Shown piece after piece: positions 47,373-57,195 of a stretch of DNA of 64,000 nt. The stretch spans positions 4,030,001-4,094,000 of the forward strand of contig JBHGNT010000009.1 in NCBI GenBank assembly GCA_043228905.1, written 5' to 3'. The translations under genes and the position numbers were made by a program. Positions within the stretch are counted from its first letter, which is position 1, and every line of letters starts with the position of its first letter. The DNA is from Azolla caroliniana (lineage: Eukaryota; Polypodiophyta). The notes under the pieces are model-generated. The model saw nothing but the letters and a program-made list of their open reading frames with translations. It was not told the DNA's origin and did not search any database.

Positions 47373-49231
47373 ATCGATTATGGACCCTAAGAACCGGAAA
47401 CTGATCCGGAGCAGTGACGTAGTCTTCAATGAAGACTCTATCTTCTCTCAACGGAACCAACATAAAATAGAAGGGAAAAAGGTATCTTTCAAAGATGACA
47501 GAGACGTCGTAAAAAGACCAACCCATCGGGCTGACTCAGAGATTCGACAAACAGTCGAGCTTGACCAAGCCGACAACATATCTGCCGACTCTGAATTGGT
47601 AGAAACTCCACTAGTCGAACTCGAAGACAAAGCCATCAAAGACAGAGCCGATTTGACAAGAGTCGAAGCCAACAAAGTCAACAAGATGCGAGTAGGAAAC
47701 AAAACCAAGTCGACAAAGTCCATAGGGGAGAACAACGTGACACCACCGAAATCCCGACATGGGGGCGGGTCACCTAACAAGACTCCTGACACAAATGGTT
47801 CAACAAGTACTAATCGACCTACAGAACTGATCGAATACTCCAAACCTCTTAACTCAGCACCCAAGAGATCTGGACGAGCTCGAAGGTAAAAAGAGTTCTA
47901 CCAACTGGGCCTCGACTACGTCAACTACACTGATGTAGGTGAACCAAGCACATATGAAGAAGCTATGGCTGCACCAGACGCCGATACATGGTGACAAACC
48001 ATGAAATTTGAAATTGACTCGATTCACCAAAATCAGACATGGGAGCTAGTTGAACTACCAGCTGGAAGAAAGCCATTACCTTGCAAATGGGTGTTCTGAT
48101 ACAAGTATGTATCTGACTCAGAAAAACCCAAGTACAAAGCTCGGCTTGTCGCGAAAGGATTCAAGCAAGAACACGGGGTCGACTACAATGAGATATTCTC
48201 ACTAGTAGTCAAGATGACCACCCTCCGACTCTTACTAGGAGTTGTGGCGACAAAAGATCTTGAGCTTGAGTAAATGGACGTCAAGACGACATTTCTACAT
48301 GGAGATCTGGAAGAAAAAATATATATGTCTCAACCGGCAAGTTTCTCGGCGACGGGGGACGACAGTCACCTTGTATGTCGACTAGAGAAAAGCCTATATG
48401 GCTTGAAACAAGCGTCGAGGATGTGGTACCAAAAATTTGACTCTTACATCAGGCAGCTTGGATACCGCAGATCAGACTCCAACCCATGTATGTATGTCCG
48501 GCAACTGGCCGACGAGTTCAGGATCTAGCTGATTCTATAAGTCGACGACATGCTTATTGTGGGAAGAAATCAACCAGAGATCGGAAAGCTAAAATAGAGC
48601 CTTCACAACAAGTTCGCGATGAAGGAACTCGGACAAGCCCGTCACATATTGGGCATGAGGATCAAGAGAAATCGGACGACCAAGACTCTCCAACTCTCCC
48701 AACGCGACTATACCTGGAAGGTGCTGAGGCGCTTCAACATGCAGAATGCGAAGCCAACACCAACACTATTTCCGACGTCGCCTCAACTATCAGACAAAGA
48801 CTCTCCTTCAACGGACAAGGAGAGAGAGCTTAATGGAAAGATGCCCTACGCATCAGCCATAGTAAGTATCATGTACGCAATGGTGGCGACCCGACCAGAT
48901 CTAGCCTATGCCATAGGAGCGGTCAACCAATACATGTCAAACCCAAGACGGAAGCATTGGGAGGCCGTCAAGAACATCTTTAGGTACCTGAGAGGGATCG
49001 AAGATACACAACTGACTTTCGGTTTGACGACCTCAACCGAAGTTCAAGGCTACACTAATTCTGATTATGCCGGAAACACGGACAATCAGAAATCAACATC
49101 AAGCTATATTTTCACCCATGGTGCAATATCATGGAGGTCAAAGCTTCAACAGTGCATAGCCATGTCAACCACAGAGGTCGAGTACGTAGCAGCATCAGAA
49201 GCAGCGAAGGAAGCAATCTGGCTGCATCGAG

Positions 49232-50064
49232 TCCCATGGTTGTTTATGTACCCATAGTTAATGTTTAAATACGTATAGTACCTCATAATTTGTATAGTGC
49301 GTACTATACCTCAATGTTGTTCAGCCAAATATCATGTACATTTGTCCAATACCGTATTTAATGTACATTTGAAAAAACAGGTATAATACGTATATTATAA
49401 AAAAATGTAAGTAAAACCCCCAAAAAAAAGCAAAATAAAAAAAAGATTTGAGTGAAAAGGAAGCAAAAAGAAGAACAGAAGAGATGACGAAGAAGAAGAA
49501 GAAAAAGAAAAAGAGAGAAAAGAAGACAGAAACCTGTCCTAACTCTGAGTGTGATAATCGCAGAAGATAGAAGAAGAAGAAGAAGAAGAAGAGAGAAAAG
49601 AAGAGAGAAACCTATCCCGAGTGTGATAATCGTAGATGATTCCTCAATCTATGAAGGCACAATCATAAATAATTACAATTTGAAGTAGAACATTGTGATA
49701 CACACATACACTTATTTATTGAATAAGTGAATGTCTACATCCATATTATAAGTATTTTAGGATGTGAAATGTTCAAATGTCTTATATGATTTTAGGATGT
49801 GGAACCATAATGTACATCACAAAATTGTGTAAACATAGATGCTTTTTACAATATTACAAATATTTTTTAGAAAGGTAAATAATTTTCAAATTCTAGAAGT
49901 ATTTAACATATTATACGTACTATATGTAAAATACGTATTTTATAAGTATTTAACATATTAAAAAACATATTTAACGTATTTTTAAATTGGGAGGTACTAT
50001 ACGCGTATTAATACGTTATATATGTATGGTATCCATACGGTATCTAACGTACCTAACAACCTTG
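49232..50064. mobile_element. Non-autonomous hAT-like DNA element
   Basis: It splits copia RNase H: ..EAIWLHR stops at 49230 and LSADFSSTSQ resumes at 50072. The flanking GCATCGA is duplicated (49224-49230, 50065-50071). Near-terminal inverted repeats read CATGGTTGTT (49235) and CAAGGTTGTT (complement of 50055-50064). Many TACGTAT/ATACGTA words lie inward of both ends. The TSD length (7, or 8 with one mismatch) and ends suit the hAT superfamily. No transposase is encoded. Confidence 0.75.
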
Positions 50065-50557
50065 GCATCGATTGTCTGCCGATTTCTCATCTACAAGCCA
50101 AATCGACCGACCAACACCGACCATCTATTGCAACTCGCAAAGCGCAATTCACCTCATTAACAATCCCGACTATCACGCAAAGACGAAGCACATTGAGCTG
50201 CGGTACCATCACATACGGGAGCTCATAACTAAGAAGAGGCTTGAAGTTCGGAAGATTGACACCAAGGTGAATATCTTTGATTGCTTGACGAAACCACTCC
50301 CAAATCAACGCTTCGGAGCACTAAGGATGAAGATGGGACTATGACAAGCAACCAAGCAGAAGAAAGCTGAACGGGGATTAGAAGGTAAGATATGATCGGA
50401 TCAACCACAACGACAATTACTATACCTTTGCCGACTCGGCCCCATGTTGACTTACTTGTAATGTAAATTTAGGATAATCTTGTAATCTAGATTTACGAGG
50501 GAGATAACCCCAAACATTTGTATACACAAGAAAGAGTAGTCCATTTACGGGGGAGTT

Positions 50558-50688
50558 TGTTGGCATAAAAGTCTGACTCCTTCCAACTTGTATCCGTCCG
50601 AGTGTGAACTCGTCCACATAGTTAGGGCTTAGTATATAAGCAATAACCTAACGTTGTAAAGGGTGATGATCCACATTGTATCAAGTCT

Positions 50689-50747
<59 letters not shown>

Positions 50748-50871
50748 AGCTTTCCATTAAAGCTTGTTTCTGTGTAAGTCTCTGCCTCCCTCCCCTTTTG
50801 TGTTGCTTTTCGAGTACGCAAACAGGTTCTCATACGCTTCCGCACACGCACACACCTACCAACCTTTCACA
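50558..50871 (+). repeat. 3' LTR with (GA)n microsatellite
   Basis: TGTTGGCATAAAAG..TTTCACA. (GA)n at 50692-50743, without the (GT)n part present in the 5' LTR. Confidence 0.93.
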
Positions 50872-50876
50872 ATTGT

Positions 50877-52150
50877 AATAATAGAAAACAATATATCACA
50901 AAGTACAATTGGTGTTCAATGTCACTAATTTTATTTGGAATTGCCACGCTCTTTTATTTGGAATCATTTTTAGCAAATTATCCTTCTTGTCATAAGTGTA
51001 ACTTCTCAAATTAAATCCTAGTAGCAGAAAAACATGTGGACGTGTTTTCTTTCTCCTTCTCTTGCAATGGGGGAAGGATGTGTGCAAATAGGAAACACTA
51101 AACACGAAGACGCATTGGATTAACCCGTTGTGAACCTTGCAATTTTTTTAAGTATAAACATAAGAGACATAGGGCTTGAAACATGTTGTTCTTCATTGTG
51201 TAGAGATTCGTAAGTGAGATAGATAATTCTTATACATTTCAATACCTATAACTATAAATAGGTTGCAGAGTGCCATCTCTGACATAAAGATTGTATTTAT
51301 GTATTATCTTATTCTTTCTTTGAGTAAAATGTTATTATCTTAGTCTAGATATTACTGTTCTCAACCTTTTTTTGTAGCCATGTTGTAGGATCATAAGGTG
51401 TCTTGTGATCATGACAAACAATATGTTGACTAATCCTAGTAAATGACATCAAATCTAGGTTTATCTATCACATGCTAGAATAATATCATTGGAAGAGTCA
51501 TGGCTATTCTTTGTGTAGATCTGTAGCAGATCCTCACCATCTTCCCGCCCCTACGGAGATCCCATGGATCTACTTATACAACAACTTTGTCCCTTCTCTA
51601 AGATTCATTACCTACGTGGAATAAGAAAGAGAAAAAAACATTAGGAGACAAACACTTTCCGCCGCTCTTCAGAGTTATAGATCTTTGCCCGCTCCCAGAT
51701 TTGTATGGTCTATTCCTCCCAAACTGCCACTAAGCATGCAATGTAACCTATACCACCAACATCTATAGCAATAGAGTCCATAAACAAAGTTAGTAGACAT
51801 TGTTTCCCAAAATGACAGGAACAATATACATCCATATTATGTGATCTCCATCTTCCCTAAAAATGAGCATTGAATCCCATCGCATCACCTTTTTAAATGC
51901 ATTTGCTTCCTGAAAATGGCATCAACATTGCCTGTAAAACGTTCGTACTGACCACGTAATGTATGAATAAGTAACAACAAGAATTCAGCAATTATAACAT
52001 AAACATCACAAGTGACGTTGTCAAAAACTGATGTATATCACGCCTTCCAAATTCCACATCAGAATAGATTAATCTGTCTTCCAAATAATATCATCCCAAA
52101 TTGCAAACTATTGATTGGAAAAGGTTGAACCATTTGTATATGAGAAGAGG
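50877..52150. other. No recognisable gene
   Basis: AT-rich. The right end may be the 3' UTR of the minus-strand LINE relic. Confidence 0.45.
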
Positions 52151-52186
52151 ACGAACGATGTGAAAGGCTTCCACTATATCCTCCTT

Positions 52187-53040
52187 TTAATATAATAACA
52201 ATTGTCCCTGTAGAATGCCCCACCTAACCACACCCCAAGTGATCACACAATTAGCATGTATCAACATAATTTTAGGATAAGACCACAATACATGCTTAAT
52301 TGATTCCATCATACATCCACAACCAAATCCACACGACTTACTATTCAATTGCCTTAACCAAACCCGAACCGCTAGTGCATAATGGATCAATAACCAACTA
52401 AAAAGTACAATCTTTATGGGAATCTACATACTCCATAACCGCTTCCAATATTTAGATGCATCCACTAAAGAGGCCCCATTCACCAACCACACTTTCATAA
52501 CACATGGTAGATGCAATTTCCTACTTAAGGCAACTTTCGTCCCAACTTCACAAAATATTGAAAAAACTGAATAAATTTAGTATGAGATGAAGGATTTGTA
52601 TGAACTTACAAAGATAATCTAATGGATCCCAATGCAAGTCCAACAACAACTTTTTTTTAAAATACCCATAGTTGGCAAAATAACAGAATATCAAAAGGAG
52701 AAGGATCTAAAATCCACCTTTTACCAAATTTATCAATCACTCTCACTAGATGTTGCAATGTTGTTTGCCAAATTGACGATTCCACATCACTTTGCCATAA
52801 TCTTCCTTCCTCAGATACATCAAAATAGTAACAATCTCCTTGAGACGTTTTTCCTTTTACTCCTATCATAACACCAACCGGAGTAAAATATCCAAACCAA
52901 ACATGCACAAAAAAAGGTGACCAATTAGAGAGAAAATACCCTAAGGATAACTTAATTGCATCAAACATAGCTCTAAAACCCCTATGCCTGGTAGCATCAA
53001 GCTTAGACTTATTAAGACGACAAACATAATTCCCCCAAGA
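52187..53040 (-). pseudogene. LINE ORF2 C-terminal relic (zf-RVT region)
   Basis: The minus strand encodes HYALAVRVWLRQLNSKSC..C, ESIKHVLWSYPKI, the zinc-binding region after the RT in plant LINEs (zf-RVT). Upstream, 52968-52657 reads as the RT/zf linker (YFLSNWSPFFVHVWFGYFTP, GRLWQSDVESSIWQ). Frames differ and stops intervene. Confidence 0.65.
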
Positions 53041-53155
53041 GTAATGAAATCCTTAACTTGGATATGTGCCCATTGTGAGATTAATTAATGGTAGAAAATG
53101 GGAATATAATTAAAAAGATCATAATGGTATGTTTTCGAAAAGCTTCTAAGACGCG

Positions 53156-54230
53156 ATGAACACAGTCGTGCAGCCTGCAACCACCATATCTTCTGCTGCC
53201 TAGCTTACCACTGCAGCCGGATCATCTCCCATTAGGTATGGCTCGAATGTTGGCCACATGTCTGATGGATGTCCAGCCTCTGTTGTTGTGCCTGGCACAG
53301 TAGCTGAGAACAGATCAGTACCTGCTGAAATCAAGGCATCATATGTGTCCAATCCCTCTGAATCTTCTATTGCTTCAACCTTCATCGCCACATTCGCCAA
53401 TCAGGAGCACTTACCATGCTGTCATGAACAATTTGACTGGGGCTCCCATGCAGCTAACCCAGATATTCCACCCATTTTGGACAGTGCAATAGAGCTCAAA
53501 TTGTCAGAACAAGATCGAACATGGATTGTGCAAGAGATTCAGCGTTTGGAGAAGAAGACTATCATTGTGCATATCTTGGGTCTTCATCCTACATGTGTTG
53601 ATCTTCATTTGTTGTTTCAAGACGCTTTGAAATAGGATCTTGACAACATTATAGATGTACAAATACTTGGCAGAAATTACTACCAATTAGAGTTTTAGTC
53701 AGAACGTATGCCACTAATTTTGCTGGAGAAGAAAGCAATAGCAATCAAGGGAGGTTGGATCTCTTTTCACAAGTGGAGTCACAATTTCTCCACAAATCAG
53801 GTGCATCATGATTTTGATTCATATCACACATGTGTGGTTGTCTTTCCTAATTTACGAAAAGAATGGTTGTCGTTTATGCATGTGATTGCTAGCACTATTG
53901 GTACAGTTCTAGAAATTTATGATAGACCACGTTGGATCGAAGATCAGTATCTACGGGTTGCATCTGCTAAGCTTTTGATTTTTAAGTCTACAAGGTTGCC
54001 CTCAAACATTTTGTTGCCCAATCTACTTGACCCTCTACAAGCCCCTTATTCTCAGAAAATCTTGTATAGGGGTTTGCCGAACCAGTGTTTCCGTTGTTTT
54101 GGGTTTGGTCATTTGGCAAAATATTGCCCGAAATTTAAGGAAGACATTAACAAAAATATACACCTAGCACAACTATAGTTCCATATCAGAATAGAGTTGA
54201 GGGTTGGACCATAGTGGAGCATAAGAAGAC
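53156..54230 (+). pseudogene. LINE ORF1 relic (DUF4283 + zinc knuckle), interrupted by an LTR
   Basis: One frame from the ATG at 53156 to 54230, broken only by three TAG codons (about 53201, 53633, 53696). The N-terminus is Ser/Ala-rich. A DUF4283-like domain follows (IAIKGGWISFHKWSHNFS, VVVFPNLRKEWL, LRVASAKLLIFKSTRLP) with a CCHC knuckle CFRCFGFGHLAKYC at about 54090-54130. After a further frame segment (VEGWTIVEHKKT) it is cut by the LTR at 54231. Confidence 0.78.
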
Positions 54231-55174
54231 TGTTGAGAATCAAGCTCAACTTGGTCTAGTGTGTGAACTCACCTTGAGAGTGAATAGACACTCCAACGGT
54301 CAAGAGTCACCATTATGTCACCTCTTTGTATTCTAGCATTTAGTATGAGTCATAGAATCATATTCTATGACACATAACTTATGAGCTTTCACATTCCCCA
54401 TGCTCCATGAGTCTTGTAGTTAATGAAGAGAGAGGGTGACTATATAAAGTGTTGGGAGACAGGTCCCTCCGGATGGGAAGGGAGAAGAACAGTGCTATCG
54501 GCCTCGGCCGAAACCGTATGACGAGTACCCGGCTACGGAGAGCCAGATGGTGCAGACCCGGTGAGAACCGGATGAGGAGTACCCGACTACGGAGAGCCGG
54601 ATGGTGCAGACCCGGTGAGAACTGGATGAGGAGTACCCGGCTACGGAGAGCCGGATGGTGTAGACCCAGTGAGAACCAGATGAGGAGTACTCGGCTACGG
54701 AGAGCCGGATGGTGCAGACCCGGTGAGGAGTGCTCACCGGATGGAGAGACATATTCGTAAATATGTTTCTGAGAGTCCATCGAGGCTATATTTGTAAATA
54801 GCCGAAAAGTCATATTAGTATAAATATGACTTAGGGCAAACTTATTGAGTGTGATGTAGGAGTTGTTATTCTTGTTGTGTACAGAAGAGAGAGAGAGAGA
54901 ACGAGGTCGTTGCCTCTGTTGAAACCGCCGCCTGTGGCGAAGATCGTGAGCACGAGGTCGTTGCCTCCGTGAACTCACTGTTGTACATTCTAACATAGTG
55001 ATAGTTTGCAACCTGTGGGCTGCCGTGGTTTTTACCCTAGTTAGGGGTTTTCCACGTAAACATCCTGTGTACTCTTCTCTTCTTTGTGTCGTGCATTTAT
55101 TTCCCGTTTTCTGTGTATGATTCTAAGCTCGGTTGTGGCCGAGCGTTGTTCATCGGGAGCGTGTAGTTCCTATC
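54231..55174 (+). repeat. Copia-type LTR with internal minisatellite
   Basis: It begins TGTTGAGAATCAAGCTCAAC, like the LTR of the 29-kb copia, and has CTATATAAAG near 54440. The right end is either CA at 55151-55152 or CA near 55173-55174, followed by a PBS-like TATCAAGATC. It is inserted in LINE ORF1. Confidence 0.55.
54510..54725 (+). repeat. 54-bp minisatellite, 4 units
   Basis: Four units of 54 bp with a few differences, each containing GAGTACCCGGCTACGGAGAG and GGATGGTGCAGACCCGGTGA. The unit is a multiple of three, so both strands stay open as 18-residue repeats, but no gene context supports translation. Confidence 0.9.
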
Positions 55175-55637
55175 AAGATCAACCTCCGGATTTGTTTTCT
55201 CCCTCGGCAGCAGAGCAATATCCTGGAGCAACAAAAAGCAACCAACCGTCGCTCTTTCGAGCACCGAGGCGGAATACAGGGGCACGACAATGGCCACATG
55301 TGAAGCCATATGGCTCAAAAGGATACTCAATGATCTGAGCGTACCCATCAAGGATCTGACTTCCCTTTACGGCGACAACATGAGCAGTATCTATCTGGCT
55401 CGGAACCTGGTGTTCCATGCGCGGACAAAGCACATCGAAGTGCATTATCACTACATCCGCGAGCGCGTTCTAGCTGGCAATGTCGACCTACAACACATTA
55501 GCACCAATCTTCAAACGGCCGACATCTTCACTAAAGCCTTAGGAGCCGACAAGCTGTGGCAATTCATGACCAATCTCAAATTGACGATCCCAGACATGCC
55601 AAGCTTGAGGGGGAGTACTAAAGACGCTACGCAATAA
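55175..55637 (+). pseudogene. Copia RNase H 3' fragment
   Basis: It starts abruptly in [23 protein letters not shown], then [24 protein letters not shown], then [19 protein letters not shown], then [16 protein letters not shown]. It is close in sequence to the 29-kb copia. It directly follows an LTR, so everything from PBS to RNase H is deleted. CTTGAGGGGGAG lies at 55604-55615, as in the other copy. A shift lies between 55240 and 55290. Confidence 0.85.
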
Positions 55638-55990
55638 CGTGTGGATTCCGCAACCACGCAACGAAGCCGCGAAGCCGCGAAGCGTGGATTTCGCAACCAC
55701 ACAACAAAGCCACGAAGAAAGACGCAAGCCGAAGCATGGACTTCACAACTACGCACAACGCAAGCTGGAGCACAGATTCCGCAACTCCGCATAAATGCGA
55801 GTCGACGCGGTGTCGTGAAGATCCGTCACTACGCGCGGATCGTGAGGCGGAACCGCCGGGGTTCTGGACCGGAAGGATTTACAGTCGATACAAGCTTTGG
55901 CGAGAAAGTACTTAAGATAGATTGGGAAAGAGAGAAGATGAGATTACACGATTGATTTGATAACGAAATTCTTCTTCTTAATTTTCAAAA
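55638..55990 (+). other. GC-rich copia spacer relic ending in A10
   Basis: It has short repeated CGCAACCACGCAAC/CGAAGCCGCGAAG words, similar in position to the spacer of the 29-kb copia, and ends at an A-run near 55988-55997. No 3' LTR was recognised after it. Confidence 0.5.
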
Positions 55991-56205
55991 AAAAAACCAT
56001 GTTTTTCTCCTCCCCCTTCCCTCTTTTATAGATGCTCTCATGCATATGATGCATGTGAGGGTACAAGACATGCATAAATTGCATGTTTGCCATTTGGCGC
56101 TTAAGTATTACATGTGGTGCATGCTAACCATGTCACTCATTTTAGCACTCATGGATGAGAATTTACATGTAAAAGTACAATGATAGAAATATAATTTCAA
56201 CTAAA

Positions 56206-56285
56206 TACCATGGCTTAATGGTAAGCCATTTGACTCCTAACTTGGAGGTGCAAGGTTCGAATCCACACTTGCCCTCCTTGTATAT
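56206..56285 (+). mobile_element. tRNA-derived SINE head
   Basis: A box TGGCTTAATGGTAAG and B box GGTTCGAATCC in correct order and spacing, with an anticodon-loop-like CTCCTAA. Stem halves around that loop do not pair and there is no acceptor stem, so this is not a functional tRNA gene. Confidence 0.6.
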
Positions 56286-56331
56286 GTAAGTATGTATATA
56301 TATTTATATATTTATTTTATCTAGTCGCCGG

Positions 56332-57124
56332 TGTCGAGATATTACGCAAATGCGTGTGGAAACGAGGCGGGACCGCGGGGGTCTCGAACCAAAGAGCAAG
56401 CGAGGGAGGAGAAAGAGAGAGAACCGGCTACGCAAGACCGGGGATACACAGGGACACGGCCCTTCAGCACGGAGAACGCGAACAAACACCGACACAGACA
56501 GATGCGAATGACTAAAAAATGTATATTAACAAAAATGGCTAACACGACTACAACCCTCGATGGGGCACAGGTTGGTTACAACCGAACAGGCCGGCGAACA
56601 GATGCCGATGCTTGTTCGCTTCGACGCCAAAGGGGTAGCAGGTCGGAGGTGCTACCGGAAGCACTCGGGCGTTCCTCGAAACAGCGCGAGCCTCCTCGGA
56701 ACCCTGCACAGAAAAGCTATGGAGCTCAAGAAGGAAGGAAACAGAGAGCGAAGCGTCCAGAAACGGTCAGACAGCACTTCATCCTCTCTGCGCGAGATCC
56801 CTGCAACAGCTCTTTCCTGCTCCTTATATATGCCGACGAGCAGGCCGTCATGTCAGCTTTATTCCCTGTCCCTTTCGAACAGGGATCCGCTCCGTTCTTC
56901 ACGCATCCGCGTAATTACGCCGCCGACTCGTACAGTTCCTTAGCTCGCGCGCGCGACCGAAAAGACTGTTCGCGCGGTCTTTGTCTCCACTTGTGTTAGG
57001 GCCCGTTCCTGCCGATTATCCTCCTAATTCGCTTCTATGTACAACTTGGAGCGTGCGCGCGTGAAGAACCGGTTCCCACGCCTTGGTGCGCCGATTCCGA
57101 TTATGGACGGTTTTCTTCACGACA
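56332..57124 (-). repeat. 3' LTR of the gypsy element
   Basis: TG..CA ends, 793 bp. Adjacent to the PPT at 57125-57137. Confidence 0.95.
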
Positions 57125-57195
57125 TCCGCCCCCACCTAACCGCGCATCCTCCGGTATGCGCCAAGAGAGTTGGGACGGAGAAAACCGGCCCGTCT

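Larger units (their letters stand above)
44822..50343 (+). pseudogene. Copia Gag-Pol relic peppered with nonsense codons
   Basis: Gag (KFDGKSFALWKEMMED, LWEKLQAKYEKKS), a CCHC knuckle (CTHCRKVGHNVSDC, about 45560-45600), protease (LLDSGATFHVTPN, about 45785), integrase (LWHGQLGHMSKAGLDRL; HTDICGPMPK; SDNGGEYTS), RT (KPLPCKWVF, DVKTTFLHGDLEEKIYMSQ) and RNase H (STSSYIF, AMSTTEVEYVAASEA; KTKHIELRYHHIREL). The frame is largely preserved, but more than a dozen stops occur (for example 44978, 45013, 45380, 45602, 45923, 46378). The YVDD box appears as *VDD near 48540. Two insertions split integrase/RT and RNase H. Confidence 0.9.
44370..50871 (+). mobile_element. Older Ty1/copia retrotransposon with two nested insertions
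   Basis: Flanked by a 5-bp TSD, ATTGT (44365-44369 and 50872-50876). LTRs run from TGTTGGCATAAAA to CCTTTCACA: 44370-44718 and 50558-50871. Outside the microsatellites they differ at roughly a dozen sites, so the element is clearly older than the one at 29 kb. A PPT-like TTACGGGGGAGTT precedes the 3' LTR and a PBS-like TGGCATTAGAGC follows the 5' LTR. Insertions at 46947-47372 and 49232-50064 interrupt pol. Confidence 0.95.

Noticed and set aside
54379-55011. Protein with 18-residue repeats across the minisatellite
   Set aside because: The 54-bp unit is a multiple of three, so any frame stays open. There is no start context, domain or gene structure.
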